64,000 nt of DNA from Microbacterium sp. zg-Y625 (GTDB taxonomy: Bacteria; Actinomycetota; Actinomycetes; Actinomycetales; Microbacteriaceae): the NCBI RefSeq assembly GCF_030246925.1, contig NZ_CP126740.1, positions 1,488,001 through 1,552,000 of the forward strand, in the 5' to 3' direction. Numbering within the stretch: position 1 is the stretch's first letter; each line of letters starts with the position of its first letter. Positions 45,800-55,798 of this stretch are shown piece by piece. The notes under the pieces were generated by a model. The model worked only from the letters and a program-made list of their open reading frames with translations. It was not told where the DNA came from and ran no database searches. Both the position numbers and the translations under genes were made by a program.

Positions 45800-45979
45800 A
45801 TGCGTGGCATGCTCTGCGACACTCTTTTCCGCCTGTTCGGCCACCATGTCTGCTGTGGCCGGATTCCGAGCTGGACCGCGCGCGTCGGCCAGCGCTGGGA
45901 CACCTGGGACGTGGCGCCGTGGAATCTCTACAACGTCATCTGGCGTGTGCAGCACTGGGTGCGCAGCGGGATGAGCTGA
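45800..45979 (+). CDS. small Trp/Cys-rich protein of 59 residues
   Basis: ATG at 45800 with GAGGGGAA six bases upstream. The protein starts MRGMLCDTLFRLFGHHVCCG and has six Trp in its second half (WDTWDVAPWNLYNVIWRVQH). No membrane helix and no family recognised. It ends 66 bases before the 3' end of the RNase P RNA, which is on the other strand. The ribosome site and the leader frame upstream are the reasons for calling it. Confidence 0.45.
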   Translation: MRGMLCDTLFRLFGHHVCCGRIPSWTARVGQRWDTWDVAPWNLYNVIWRVQHWVRSGMS

Positions 45980-46045
45980 TCTGACGGACTCACCGTGCCC
46001 CCGGACAGCTTGCGGCGGAGAGGTCTGCGCCCGCCGGGCGGGAGA

Positions 46046-46416
46046 GGGCGAATGGGCCGGCCTGTACGCCGGGTTCTGTTCGGGGGCCGAAGCCCCGTTG
46101 ACGGTCATCTCTCTCGGCGACACGTTGCCGTGCCGCTCCAGCGGCCTACCCGGGGACTCGGCGGGCCGCGTCGTCATCCCCTGTCTGGCCTTGCTCCGGA
46201 CGAGGTTTACCTTGCGGGTCGTGTCACCACGACCCCGGTGGTCTCTTACACCACCCTTTCACCCTTACCGGGACCGAAGTCCCGGCGGTCTGCTCTCTGT
46301 GGCACTGTCTCGCGGATCACTCCGGGTGGGTGTTACCCACCATCCTGCCCTGTGGAGCCCGGACGTTCCTCGGCGCGGTTTCCCGCTACGCGACCGTCCG
46401 GCCGACCCATTCGCCC
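46046..46416 (-). ncRNA. rnpB: RNase P RNA, class A
   Basis: Read on the minus strand, the 5' part has GAGGAACGTCCGGGCTCC (the conserved core near the start) and the 3' part has GAACAGAACCCGGCGTACAG (the conserved 3' core). The ends GGGCGAATGGGTCGGCC and GGCCGGCCCATTCGCCC pair to close the molecule, which sets the limits to within a few bases. About 371 nucleotides, typical of actinobacterial type A. It is the catalytic part of the enzyme that matures tRNA 5' ends. Confidence 0.93.
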
Positions 46417-46420
46417 CCGA

Positions 46421-46447
46421 AGTCTACCGGTGCCCGCTCTGACGCAA
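46421..46447 (-). promoter_or_regulatory. probable promoter of RNase P RNA
   Basis: On the minus strand TTGCGT (46447–46442) and TAGACT (46426–46421) are 15 bases apart, and the -10-like box ends about five bases before the deduced 5' end of rnpB. The spacer is short for a housekeeping promoter, so confidence is moderate. Confidence 0.45.
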
Positions 46448-46553
46448 CCGACATGCCGCCCGGAGCCGTTGTCTCCCTGCCTCGCCTGGAGTAGCCTCTC
46501 GCGCATTGGGGAACGGGCAATGGGTGCCCGCCATCGGCCTTTGGGGAGGCATG

Positions 46554-47225
46554 ATGTTTCGTTCAACCGTTTCGGCGATCGCGCTTGCCGCGCTCGTGAT
46601 CATCGGGGCTCCGGCCGCAGCATCGGCTGCCACGCCGCCGCCCGACCCGTACACCCCGGATCTGGTGGTCGAGCCGTCTTTGACGGGGTCGTCCGCCGTC
46701 GGCGAATGTCTGCGGGACGCACCGTACATCGATTACTCCGTCGTGCTGGCCGACCCTGACTCTCAGGTCTCTGAGACCGCCGTCACGATGACGCTGACCA
46801 ACGGCGTGCAGTCGACGGACCCGATCCCGCTGGGCGATCTCGTCGATGGTCGTCTGTCGGGGCGGGTGCTCTGGCCCGGTGCGGTCGTCGGCCCCGACGG
46901 CGCCGGCGTCGGATGGCCCGGCTACGAGCTGGTCGACGGCGACTGGGTGCGCACCGACGCCAACTTCGCGTGGACGCGCGGCAATGTCACCGCGGTGCTC
47001 CATGTGAATCCGTCGATCTCCGTTCCGATCTCCTACCCGCAGGCGACTCCCGAGTGCCTGACGGCCACGACCGCGAGCACGGGTGCGTCCGGCGGCTCGG
47101 CCGGTCTGGCGGCGACCGGGGGCACGACCGCCGTGCTCCTGCCCCTGGGGCTCGGGGCCGGTGCCCTCGTCGCGGGTGGCGCGGGTCTTCTGCTGCTTCG
47201 TCGCCACCGGTCCGCGCGATCGTGA
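46554..47225 (+). CDS. exported surface protein with LAxTG sortase-type end
   Basis: A 223-residue protein. Signal peptide FRSTVSAIALAALVIIGAPA with a cleavage-like ASAAT, a beta-rich extracellular domain with two Cys, a Ser/Gly/Ala stretch, then LAATGG, a hydrophobic helix and RRHRSARS: the order of a sortase-anchored wall protein, here with LAxTG as in class E sortase substrates. GGGGAGG precedes the ATG pair at 46551/46554. Its stop overlaps the start of the DUF4012 gene. Confidence 0.8.
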   Translation: MFRSTVSAIALAALVIIGAPAAASAATPPPDPYTPDLVVEPSLTGSSAVGECLRDAPYIDYSVVLADPDSQVSETAVTMTLTNGVQSTDPIPLGDLVDGRLSGRVLWPGAVVGPDGAGVGWPGYELVDGDWVRTDANFAWTRGNVTAVLHVNPSISVPISYPQATPECLTATTASTGASGGSAGLAATGGTTAVLLPLGLGAGALVAGGAGLLLLRRHRSARS

Positions 47226-48994
47226 CACGGACACCTCCCGCGCGCCGGACCGTTCCGGTGCGCGGGGTGGTGTGGGCGAGCGTCGTGATGCTCTGCCTTC
47301 TCGTCGTCGGACTGGGCTGGGCTGCCGTGCGCGTCGCCGGCGCCGGACTTGCTCTGTCGGACGCTGCGGAGACGGCGCGCCAGCTTCCCCGCGCGGTCGC
47401 CGCAGGCGACCTCGACGCGACGCAGGGGCTGATCGACGAGGTGTCGGCCACTGTCGACCGAGCCGCGCAGGCTGTGAGCGACCCGGTCTGGGGCGTCGCC
47501 GAGACGATGCCCTGGCTCGGTGACGACGTCAGCGCCGTCGGGGTGATCACGGAGCACGGGCACGCCCTCACCACCGCAATCGCCGAGCTGCGCGCTGTCG
47601 CCGCAGAGCTCGTGCGCCCGCCGGGCAACGGCGCTGTGGTCGACGTCGTCGCCCTCGCGGATGCGCACGACGCGCTGGCGATCGCTGCAGATGCCGCCAC
47701 GGCTGCCCGCGCTGAGATCGACGCCGTGGAATCGGCGGGCCTGATCCCGCCGATCGCGTCGGGCGTACGGTCGCTGCGGGACGTCCTCGACCAGGCGGAG
47801 CCCAGCCTTCAGACGGCGGCGGCCGTCACGGGCGTTCTCCCTGGGGTCCTCGGCGCCGACGGGCCGCGGACGCTGCTGGTCATGCTTCAGAACAACGCCG
47901 AGCTGCGCACGGGCGGCGGGATCACGGGGTCCTTCGCGCTGCTGACCGCCGACCGCGGTGCCCTCACGCTGCACGAGCAGGCGGACTCGAGCCAGTTCCG
48001 TCGGCAGAGCGAACCGATCATGGCGGTGCCGGAAGGGACGACTTCCCTCTACGGCGACGACGTCGCGCGCTTCGTGCAGAACGCGTCGATGACCGCCGAC
48101 TTCGCCGTCACCGGGGCGCTCGCGTCGGCGTGGTGGAGCGGACGCACCGGCACGGCACCGGATGCCGTGCTGTCGCTGGACCCGCTCGTCGTGCGCGCCC
48201 TGCTCGAGGCGACCGGACCGATCCCCCTCGCCGACGGCAGCGAACTGACCGCGGAGAACCTCGTCGATCGGCTGCTGGTTCAGCCGTACGTCCACCTGAA
48301 GGCCGACGAGCAGACGGTTTTCCTGCAGGGCGTCACCGATGCGCTCTTCGCCGCCTTGACCGCACGCAGCATCGACCCACTCGTCTGGGCGCGCGCGCTG
48401 GCGGAGCCCGTTTCGGCGGGGCGACTCTCGCTGTGGAGCCCCGACGCCGGGGCCCAGGCCGCGCTCAGCGGCACGGTCCTCGGGGGCGCCGCGGCACGCC
48501 ACAGCGCTGCCGGGCCCGACGCGTTCGCGGTGTACTTCAACGACACCACCGGCGGCAAGATGGACGTCTTCCTGCAGACGGCGATCGAGGTGCAGGCGTC
48601 ATGCCGAGCCGACGGCCGTGCGGAGGTGACGGTCGCCCTCGTGCTCGACAGCGAAGCGCCCGTGGATGCCGGACAGCGCTTCCCCCCGAGCGTCACGGGC
48701 GGCGGGCTCTGGGGGCTGCCCCCGGGTCAGATCGGAACGATCGTCTCCGTCTCGGCGCCCGACGGCTGGTCAGCCGCGGGGGTCCAGCGCGACGGCGCGC
48801 CGCAACCCTCGGTCGAAGCGGATGAGGCCGGCTTCGCGACATCGGCCGCAGAGCTGCGACTGGATCCGGGACAGACCGGCACGCTCGTCTTCCGTTTCGT
48901 CGGGCCCGTCCAGAGCGAGGTGCAGCCCCGCGTGCTCCACACGCCGACGGTCCACGCGCCGACGATCGCGATCGCACCGGCGACCTGCGGGTGA
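47222..48994 (+). CDS. DUF4012 domain protein
   Basis: A 590-residue protein with one N-terminal membrane helix (VVWASVVMLCLLVVGLGWAA) and a large outer region. LLVMLQNNAELRTGGGITGSF is the hallmark of DUF4012, found in surface proteins often near polysaccharide genes and distantly like LytR–CpsA–Psr proteins. It starts with GTG overlapping the stop of the sortase-type protein gene, so the two are coupled and probably act together at the envelope (inference). Confidence 0.85.
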   Translation: MTRTPPARRTVPVRGVVWASVVMLCLLVVGLGWAAVRVAGAGLALSDAAETARQLPRAVAAGDLDATQGLIDEVSATVDRAAQAVSDPVWGVAETMPWLGDDVSAVGVITEHGHALTTAIAELRAVAAELVRPPGNGAVVDVVALADAHDALAIAADAATAARAEIDAVESAGLIPPIASGVRSLRDVLDQAEPSLQTAAAVTGVLPGVLGADGPRTLLVMLQNNAELRTGGGITGSFALLTADRGALTLHEQADSSQFRRQSEPIMAVPEGTTSLYGDDVARFVQNASMTADFAVTGALASAWWSGRTGTAPDAVLSLDPLVVRALLEATGPIPLADGSELTAENLVDRLLVQPYVHLKADEQTVFLQGVTDALFAALTARSIDPLVWARALAEPVSAGRLSLWSPDAGAQAALSGTVLGGAAARHSAAGPDAFAVYFNDTTGGKMDVFLQTAIEVQASCRADGRAEVTVALVLDSEAPVDAGQRFPPSVTGGGLWGLPPGQIGTIVSVSAPDGWSAAGVQRDGAPQPSVEADEAGFATSAAELRLDPGQTGTLVFRFVGPVQSEVQPRVLHTPTVHAPTIAIAPATCG

Positions 48995-48995
48995 C

Positions 48996-50717
48996 TCAGG
49001 CCTTCTGCGCGGACTGTGCGATGCGCACGTCGAGCGGGAAGTCGATCGGGAAGGTGCCGAACAGCAGACGCCCGGCGGATGCCGCCGCCTCGGTGACCGC
49101 GTGAGCGGCGGCATCCGCCTGCGCGGCGGGAGCGTGCACGATCACCTCGTCGTGCAGGAAGAAGGCCAGGTGCGCCCGGCGGCCGAAGGCAGGGCCCGAC
49201 CGCGGCGCCGCATCGTGCGGCGGCACCGCCGGCAGAGCCGCGAGTCTGCCGCGCAGGTCGGCCAGCCACGCCAGCGCCCACTCGGCCGCGGTGCCCTGCA
49301 CGACGAAGTTGCGGGTGAAACGGCCGCGGTCCCGTGCCCAGCGGCGGGCGCGGGTCTCGTCCACGCCGGTGGCTTCGGGGTCGCCGGCCTGCCCCTGCGC
49401 CGCGCGCCACACCGCGGACGGCGGCGGCGAGGTGCGACCCAGCCGGGTGGCGACGATGCCGCCCTCCTCCCCGGTGCGGGCGGCGTCGTCGACGAGGGCC
49501 ATTGCGCGCGGGAACGTGCGGCGCAGCGCCGGGACGAGCCGGCCGCTGTCGCCGGTGGTCGCCCCGTACATGGCGCCGAGCATGGCGAACTTGGCCTCGG
49601 ACCGCGTGGCCACGGCGCCACGGTCGACGATGCCGGCGTACAGATCCCGCCCGCGGGCAGCGTCCGCCAGCGCGGTGTCGCCGGCCATGGCCGCCAGCAC
49701 GCGCGGCTCGAGCTGGGCGACGTCGGCGACCACGAGCACCCAGCCGGGATCGGCCCGAACGGCGTCACGCAGCTGGCGTGGCAGCTGCAGCGCGCCGCCG
49801 CCCGACGAGGCCCACCGGCCGGTGACGACTCCGCCGGGAACGTAGACGGGGCGGAACCGGCCGTCGTGCACCCACTCGTCCAGCCACGCCCACCCGTTGG
49901 CGCTCAGCAGTCGTGCCAGGCGCTTGTACTCCAGCAGCGGCGCGATGGCCGGGTGGTCGTACTGGGCCAGCTCCCACTTGCTCGTCGATGAGGCGAGCAC
50001 CCCGACCCGGTGCAGCGCCCGCAGCAGCTTCGGCTGCGAGTCCAGGGCCGCCGTCGGGTCTCCGAGCGCCTCCCGCACCCGGGCTGCGGCGCGTTCGAGC
50101 TCACGCGGCTGGCCGCCCGCCGCCGGGCGTGGCCCCAGCAGGTCGGTGAGGATGCCGTCGTGGGCCGCCTCGTCCCATGGCAGCCCCGCCGCGCGCAGCT
50201 CCGCGGCGACCAGCGCGCCGGCGGACTCCGCCGCCAGCAGCAGGCGCAGGCGGCCCGGTTCGGCCGCGCCCGCGAGCGCCTCCCGTTGGCGGGCGAACTC
50301 GGCGAGGGTGGCGTCGAGGGTCTGCGGCAGGCTGGGCGCGGATGCCGTCTCGAGCTCGAACAGCGTCGGTGCGGGGTCGCCCGCGTCGGGGGCCGCGGCA
50401 TCCCACTCCCCCGCTGCCCGCAGCGGGGCCGGATCCGTCACATAGAGGCTGTCGCGCAGGATCGCGTGAGACAGGCGCAGATCGTGGCAGCGCGCAACCC
50501 GCACACCTGCGGCGAGCAGGCCGTCGTACCACGTCGGGGTGTCGCTCCACACCCAGCGCGGTGCGTGCGCCGCCTCGGCGTCGGCCACCCACGACGCCAG
50601 GTCGATGACGGCGATGCGGGCGGTCTCGCCGCCTTCGTCGTTCAGCAGTGCGGCGGTGATGCCGTGGGCATCACGGCCGACGGCGATCCACGTCGGCGAC
50701 GACTCAGCGCCGGGCAC
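48996..50717 (-). CDS. 3'-5' exonuclease/family A DNA polymerase-like protein
   Basis: A 573-residue protein. The C-terminal 330 residues are a family A (Pol I-type) polymerase: VVTGRWASSGGGALQLPRQL, VVADVAQLEPRVLA (motif A, usually DxSQIELR; here Val and Ala replace usual residues), FAMLGAMYGATTG (motif B region) and FFLHDEVIVHAP (motif C HDE). The N-terminal part fits a degenerate exonuclease domain. The protein is common in actinobacteria as an accessory polymerase of unknown role. GTG start twelve bases after the zinc-ribbon gene. Confidence 0.85.
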   Translation of the reverse strand: MPGAESSPTWIAVGRDAHGITAALLNDEGGETARIAVIDLASWVADAEAAHAPRWVWSDTPTWYDGLLAAGVRVARCHDLRLSHAILRDSLYVTDPAPLRAAGEWDAAAPDAGDPAPTLFELETASAPSLPQTLDATLAEFARQREALAGAAEPGRLRLLLAAESAGALVAAELRAAGLPWDEAAHDGILTDLLGPRPAAGGQPRELERAAARVREALGDPTAALDSQPKLLRALHRVGVLASSTSKWELAQYDHPAIAPLLEYKRLARLLSANGWAWLDEWVHDGRFRPVYVPGGVVTGRWASSGGGALQLPRQLRDAVRADPGWVLVVADVAQLEPRVLAAMAGDTALADAARGRDLYAGIVDRGAVATRSEAKFAMLGAMYGATTGDSGRLVPALRRTFPRAMALVDDAARTGEEGGIVATRLGRTSPPPSAVWRAAQGQAGDPEATGVDETRARRWARDRGRFTRNFVVQGTAAEWALAWLADLRGRLAALPAVPPHDAAPRSGPAFGRRAHLAFFLHDEVIVHAPAAQADAAAHAVTEAAASAGRLLFGTFPIDFPLDVRIAQSAQKA

Positions 50718-50729
50718 CGACAGCGCCGG

Positions 50730-51461
50730 TCACAGGCCGGACTCCTCCGTGCGCACGAGAATGCAGCCGCACTCCGGGCAGGTGACGACGGCGTTCTCCG
50801 GGGTCTCGCGGAGGGTCTGCAGGTCGGTGCCAGAGAGCACCATGCGGCATCCCTCGCAGGTGCCGCGGCGCAGCAGGGCGGCACCGGTCGAGCGCGTCGC
50901 GGTGCGCTCGTACAGGGCGACCAGATCTGCCGGCAGCGCCGCGACGATGGCCGCGCGGTCCCGTGTCGCCTGGTCGTGACGCGCCGTCGCGTCCGCGACG
51001 ACTGCCTTCGCCTCGTCAGAGAGGCGTCCGCCCTCCGCGTTGATCTCCGCCATCAACGCTTCCTGCTGGGCGACAGCCGCCTCGCACTGCTCGAGGCGCT
51101 CCATCACCTCGAGCTCCGCGTCTTCGAGGGCGATCTTGCGCCTGGCGAGCGACGCGATCTCGCTTTCAAGTCCCTGCGCCTCCTTGGCGTTGGCGCTGGA
51201 TGCCAGCCGTCCGGCATCCCGGTCGCTGCGCGCCTGCACGACGGCGACGTCGGACTCGATGCGCGCCAGTTCGGTGCGGGCGTCGTCGCGGGCGCCCAGC
51301 AGTCGCGACAGCTCCTGCGAGTGCGCCTGGCGCTGCGCGAGCAGCTCCTTCACCCGGGCCGCCTGCGGCGGGTTGCGGCGCAGACGCTCCGCCTGCGCGA
51401 TGCGGGCATCGAGTTCGGCGAGGTCGAGGAGTCGGCGCTGGTCGGCGGGGCTGGCGTTCAC
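50730..51461 (-). CDS. coiled-coil protein with C4 zinc ribbon
   Basis: A 243-residue protein with a coiled coil of about 170 residues, then a C-terminal zinc ribbon with GTCEGCRMVLS and VVTCPECGCILVR supplying the Cys ligands. Proteins of this type are conserved in actinobacteria and often follow Nif3-like genes; their role is unclear. It is upstream of and close to the polymerase-like gene. Confidence 0.85.
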   Translation of the reverse strand: MNASPADQRRLLDLAELDARIAQAERLRRNPPQAARVKELLAQRQAHSQELSRLLGARDDARTELARIESDVAVVQARSDRDAGRLASSANAKEAQGLESEIASLARRKIALEDAELEVMERLEQCEAAVAQQEALMAEINAEGGRLSDEAKAVVADATARHDQATRDRAAIVAALPADLVALYERTATRSTGAALLRRGTCEGCRMVLSGTDLQTLRETPENAVVTCPECGCILVRTEESGL

Positions 51462-51514
51462 CCCTTCAACCTACCGCCCGAGCGGCGCCCCCACCGAGGC
51501 CTAGGATGGCTGAT

Positions 51515-51586
51515 GGCCGGTTGGCGCAGCGGTAGCGCAGCTCCTTTACACGGAGAAGGTCACCAGTTCGATCCTGGTACCGGCCA
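51515..51586 (+). tRNA. tRNA-Val (TAC)
   Basis: Acceptor GGCCGGT pairs with ACCGGCC; the D arm is GCGCAGCGGTAGCGC; the anticodon loop TTTACAC has anticodon TAC; the T arm is ACCAGTTCGATCCTGGT. CCA is not encoded (CGA follows the discriminator A). Total 72 bases. Confidence 0.93.
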
Positions 51587-51754
51587 CGAAGCGGCTGTGG
51601 CAGTCACACCGTCGCGGACTGCACCACTGATGCACGCGCCCAGGGCGCACCGAGTGGGTAGGCTGAACGCTGGCGCTTTGTGTCGTGCGGACAACGTCCG
51701 CGCGATCCGCGCCGCGAATACCTGGCACGATCTGCCATACGAGAAAGGTCTTCC

Positions 51755-54484
51755 GTGACTGTCAACGATCAGGATCCGTACTCGCAGGAGGCCCTCGACA
51801 GCGACCCGGAGGAGACCTCCGAGTGGCAGGAGTCGCTCTCGCAGCTCGTCGACGCCAAGGGCTCCGGCCGCGGCCGCGAGATCATGCTCAGCCTGCTGCA
51901 GAAGTCGCACGAGCTGCAGCTGAACGTGCCGCAGGTGCCGACCACGGACTACATCAACACCATCGCGCCCGAGAACGAGCCCGAGTTCCCCGGTGACGAG
52001 GAACTCGAGCGCCGGTACCGCCGCTGGATCCGCTGGAACGCCGCCATCACGGTGCACCGCGCGCAGCGCCCCGGCATCGGCGTCGGTGGCCACATCTCGA
52101 CCTACGCCTCGTCGGCGTCGCTGTACGAAGTCGGGTTCAACCACTTCTTCCGCGGTCTCGACGACCCGACCGGCGGCGACCAGGTCTTCATCCAGGGTCA
52201 CGCCTCCCCCGGCATCTACGCGCGGTCCTTCCTCGAAGGCCGCCTGAGCGCAGAGCAGCTGGACGGGTTCCGCCAGGAGGCGTCCAAGGCGCCCCACGGC
52301 ATCCCGTCGTACCCTCACCCTCGCCTCATGCCGGACTACTGGCAGTTCCCGACCGTGTCGATGGGCCTCGGGCCGATCAACGCGATCTATCAGGCGATGA
52401 CGAACAAGTACCTGACCAACCGCGGAATCAAGGACGCCTCCGGCTCGCACGTGTGGGCGTTCCTCGGCGACGGCGAGATGGACGAGGTCGAGAGCCGCGG
52501 ACAGCTGCAGGTCGCAGCCAACGAGGGCCTGGACAACCTGACGTTCGTCATCAACTGCAACCTGCAGCGCCTCGATGGTCCGGTGCGCGGCAACGGCAAG
52601 ATCATCCAGGAGCTCGAGAGCTTCTTCCGCGGTGCCGGCTGGAACGTCATCAAGGTCGTCTGGGGTCGTGGCTGGGACGAGCTGCTGCAGCAGGACGACG
52701 AGGGCGCACTCGTGCGCCTGATGAACACCACCCCCGACGGCGACTTCCAGACCTACCGCGCCGAGGACGGCAAGTTCATCCGCGACCACTTCTTCGGTCG
52801 CGACGAGCGCACCGCCAAGATGGTCCAGGACTGGTCCGATGACGACATCTGGGGCAAGCTCCGCCGCGGCGGACTCGACTACCAGAAGGTCTACGCCGCG
52901 TACAAGACCGCACTGGCGCACAAGGGCCAGCCGACGGTCATCCTGGCGAAGACCATCAAGGGCTACGGTCTGGGTCACCACTTCGAGGGCCGCAACGCGA
53001 CCCACCAGATGAAGAAGATGACCCTCGAGGACCTCAAGCACTTCCGCGACTCGATGCGCATCCCGATTTCGGACGCGCAGCTCGAGGAGAACCCGTACCT
53101 CCCGCCGTACTACCACCCCGGCATGGAGGACGACACGATCCGCTACATGGTGGAGCGTCGTCGCAACCTCGGCGGATTCCTGCCCGAGCGCCGCACCACC
53201 CACGTGCCGATCACCCTCCCCGACGACAAGGCCTACGCGCTTCCGAAGAAGGGCTCCGGTACGCAGGAGATCGCCACGACCATGGCGTTCGTGCGACTGC
53301 TCAAGGATCTGCTGCGGGCCAAGGACTTCGGCCACCGCATCGTGCCGATCATCCCCGACGAGGCCCGCACGTTCGGCATCGACGCGTACTTCCCGACGGC
53401 GAAGATCTACAACCCGCACGGGCAGAACTACACCTCGGTGGACCGCGAGCTGCTGCTGGCGTACAAGGAGAGCCCGCAGGGCCAGATCCTGCACGTCGGC
53501 ATCAACGAGGCCGGTGCCGTGGCGGCGTTCACGAACGTCGGCACGTCGTACTCGACGCACGGCGAGCCGCTCATCCCGGTCTACGTCTTCTACTCGATGT
53601 TCGGCTTCCAGCGCACCGGCGACGCCCAGTGGGCTGCGGGCGACCAGATGGCCCGTGGGTTCATCATCGGCGCGACCGCCGGCCGCACCACGCTCACCGG
53701 CGAAGGCCTGCAGCACGCCGATGGTCACTCGCCGCTGCTGGCATCCACGAACCCGGCCACGATCTCCTACGACCCGGCATTCGGGTACGAGATCGCGCAC
53801 ATCGTGCGCACGGGACTCGAGCGCATGTACGGCGGGAACCACCCGGATCCCAACGTCATGTACTACCTCACGGTGTACAACGAGCCGTATGTGCAGCCGG
53901 CCGAGCCCGAGGGTGTCGATGTCGAGGGCATCATCCGCGGCATCCACCGCATCTCGGTGGGTGAGGGCGAGGGCCCCCGCACCCAGCTGCTCGCCTCGGG
54001 CGTCGGTGTGCCGTGGGCGCTCGAGGCGCAGAAGCTGCTCAAGGACGACTGGGGCGTGATCGCCGACGTGTGGTCGGTCACCTCGTGGTCCGAGCTGCGT
54101 CGTGACGGCCTGGCGGCCGACGAGCACAACTTCCTGCACCCCACGGAAGAGCCGCGCACCGCCTACATCACCGAGAAGCTGCGCGACGCGCAGGGTCCGG
54201 TCGTGGCGGTCAGCGACTTCATGCACGCCGTGCAGGACCAGATCCGGCCCTGGGTGCCGCAGCGTTTCGCGACGCTCGGCGCCGACGGCTTCGGCTTCTC
54301 GGACACCCGCCCCGCGGCGCGCCGCTTCTTCAAGATCGACGGCCCGTCGATCGTGGTGCGGACGCTCCAGGCGCTGGCGCAGGAAGGCGTCGTGGACCGC
54401 GGCCTCTCGGCTCAGGCGATCGACAAGTACCGTCTGTACGACGTCACCGCCGGCACCAGCGGCAACGCGGGCGGCGAGAGCTGA
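51755..54484 (+). CDS. aceE: pyruvate dehydrogenase E1 component, homodimeric
   Basis: A 909-residue thiamine-diphosphate enzyme that decarboxylates pyruvate and passes the acetyl group to the E2 lipoyl domain. [14 protein letters not shown] near residue 237 with [14 protein letters not shown] about 30 residues later is the thiamine-diphosphate motif; [20 protein letters not shown] and the C-terminal transketolase-like domain follow. GTG start with GAGAAAGG upstream. The open frame reaches back to 51680 but without a start signal. It is followed closely by the fatty-acid regulator gene, linking acetyl-CoA supply with lipid synthesis. Confidence 0.95.
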   Translation: MTVNDQDPYSQEALDSDPEETSEWQESLSQLVDAKGSGRGREIMLSLLQKSHELQLNVPQVPTTDYINTIAPENEPEFPGDEELERRYRRWIRWNAAITVHRAQRPGIGVGGHISTYASSASLYEVGFNHFFRGLDDPTGGDQVFIQGHASPGIYARSFLEGRLSAEQLDGFRQEASKAPHGIPSYPHPRLMPDYWQFPTVSMGLGPINAIYQAMTNKYLTNRGIKDASGSHVWAFLGDGEMDEVESRGQLQVAANEGLDNLTFVINCNLQRLDGPVRGNGKIIQELESFFRGAGWNVIKVVWGRGWDELLQQDDEGALVRLMNTTPDGDFQTYRAEDGKFIRDHFFGRDERTAKMVQDWSDDDIWGKLRRGGLDYQKVYAAYKTALAHKGQPTVILAKTIKGYGLGHHFEGRNATHQMKKMTLEDLKHFRDSMRIPISDAQLEENPYLPPYYHPGMEDDTIRYMVERRRNLGGFLPERRTTHVPITLPDDKAYALPKKGSGTQEIATTMAFVRLLKDLLRAKDFGHRIVPIIPDEARTFGIDAYFPTAKIYNPHGQNYTSVDRELLLAYKESPQGQILHVGINEAGAVAAFTNVGTSYSTHGEPLIPVYVFYSMFGFQRTGDAQWAAGDQMARGFIIGATAGRTTLTGEGLQHADGHSPLLASTNPATISYDPAFGYEIAHIVRTGLERMYGGNHPDPNVMYYLTVYNEPYVQPAEPEGVDVEGIIRGIHRISVGEGEGPRTQLLASGVGVPWALEAQKLLKDDWGVIADVWSVTSWSELRRDGLAADEHNFLHPTEEPRTAYITEKLRDAQGPVVAVSDFMHAVQDQIRPWVPQRFATLGADGFGFSDTRPAARRFFKIDGPSIVVRTLQALAQEGVVDRGLSAQAIDKYRLYDVTAGTSGNAGGES

Positions 54485-54492
54485 TAAACCGC

Positions 54493-55713
54493 ATGGCCTC
54501 ACCACCGACCGCGTCCGAGAAAGCGGAGACGCTCGCCTGGCTCAGGCGGGTCTCGGGCGACCTGGCCTCGGCGACCATCAAGCGACTGGAGGACACGCTC
54601 CCCTGGTACGCCGAGATGCCGCCGGCGCGACGGTCGGCGGTGGGGCTCGTCGCCCAGGCCGGCATCACGTCGTTCATCCAGTGGTACGAAGACCCCACGT
54701 CCACTCCCTGGATCGCCGCCGACATCTTCGCCGCGGCTCCCCGTGAGCTGTTGCGGAGCGTGAGCCTGACGCAGACCCTGCAGCTCATCCGAGTGACCGT
54801 CGCGGTCACCGAGGAGCGGGTGGCGGGACGCGACGAGGACCTGCGGGAGGCGATCCTGCTCTACTCGCGTGAGGTCGCGTTCGCCGCCGCCGACGTCTAC
54901 GCCCGTGCGGCAGAGGCCCGCGGCCTCTGGGACGCGCGGCTCGAGGCGCTGGTCGTCGATTCCATCCTCACCGGTGAGACCGACGAGGAACTCCCCAGCC
55001 GCATCGCCGCCCTCGGCTGGCACGGTCACGGCGAGGTCGCGGTGCTCGTGGGCACGACGCCGCCGCAGTTCGACGTCGACCAGGTGCGGCGCACCGCGCG
55101 CAAGCTCGACGTCGACGTGCTGATCGGGGTGCAGGGGTCGCGCCTCGTGCTCGTCATCGGACGCTCGCACCCCGCCGGGCGCGAGGAAGCACCCGAGAAC
55201 GAGCTTCCGTTCCCCGAGATCGCCCAGCGCCTGGAGCCGTGCTTCGGCCCGGGCTACTTGGTGCTCGGCCCCGCCGTTCCGGCGCTGGTCGAGGCGAGCC
55301 AGAGCGCTCGTGCCGCGTTGGCCGGCTTCGCCGTCGCCCGCGCCTGGCGCAACGCGCCGCGCCCCGTCGAGGCCGACGACCTGTTGCCCGAGCGTGCGTT
55401 GGCGGGCGATTCCGTCGCCAAGCAGACGCTCGTGGAGCGCATCTACCGGCCGCTGCAGGCGCACAGCCCGGATCTGGTCGCGACGCTGTGGAGCTACCTC
55501 GACAACGGGCGCTCACTCGAGGCCACGGCCCGTGAGCTGTTCGTGCACCCGAACACCGTCCGGTACCGGCTGAAGCGCGTGTCGGACGTCATCGGCTGGG
55601 ACGCGACCGGGCCGCGCGAGGCGCTCATCCTGCAGACCGCGCTCATCCTCGGTTCGATCGGGACGGATGCCGCGCGTCGTCGCCCAGCCCCTCACCGTCG
55701 ACCGCACGCGTGA
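54493..55713 (+). CDS. fasR: PucR-type regulator of fatty acid synthesis (FasR-like)
   Basis: A 406-residue protein with a central GGDEF-like PucR region and a C-terminal HTH (GRSLEATARELFVHPNTVRYR). It stands directly upstream of fabD–fabH–acpP–fabF, as FasR does in Streptomyces, where it activates that operon. GATAAACCGC separates it from aceE by eight bases. Symbol given by context and size. Confidence 0.85.
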   Translation: MASPPTASEKAETLAWLRRVSGDLASATIKRLEDTLPWYAEMPPARRSAVGLVAQAGITSFIQWYEDPTSTPWIAADIFAAAPRELLRSVSLTQTLQLIRVTVAVTEERVAGRDEDLREAILLYSREVAFAAADVYARAAEARGLWDARLEALVVDSILTGETDEELPSRIAALGWHGHGEVAVLVGTTPPQFDVDQVRRTARKLDVDVLIGVQGSRLVLVIGRSHPAGREEAPENELPFPEIAQRLEPCFGPGYLVLGPAVPALVEASQSARAALAGFAVARAWRNAPRPVEADDLLPERALAGDSVAKQTLVERIYRPLQAHSPDLVATLWSYLDNGRSLEATARELFVHPNTVRYRLKRVSDVIGWDATGPREALILQTALILGSIGTDAARRRPAPHRRPHA

Positions 55714-55748
55714 GCTGTAGGGCCAATACAAGGCATTCGGCGATTCTT

Positions 55749-55778
55749 TTGACGTGTTCGCCAGATCGCCGGTCATTC
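55749..55778 (+). promoter_or_regulatory. candidate promoter of the fab operon
   Basis: TTGACG (55749–55754) with TCATTC (55773–55778) 18 bases on. The transcript would begin close to the fabD start. The 85-base gap before fabD is also the likely FasR target; no repeat could be assigned with confidence. Confidence 0.4.
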
Positions 55779-55798
55779 TTGTTGGCAGGATGGATCAA

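Noticed and set aside
51560-54505. 981-codon minus-strand open frame opposite aceE
   Set aside because: AceE is conserved along its full length on the plus strand; the frame also runs through the tRNA-Val gene.
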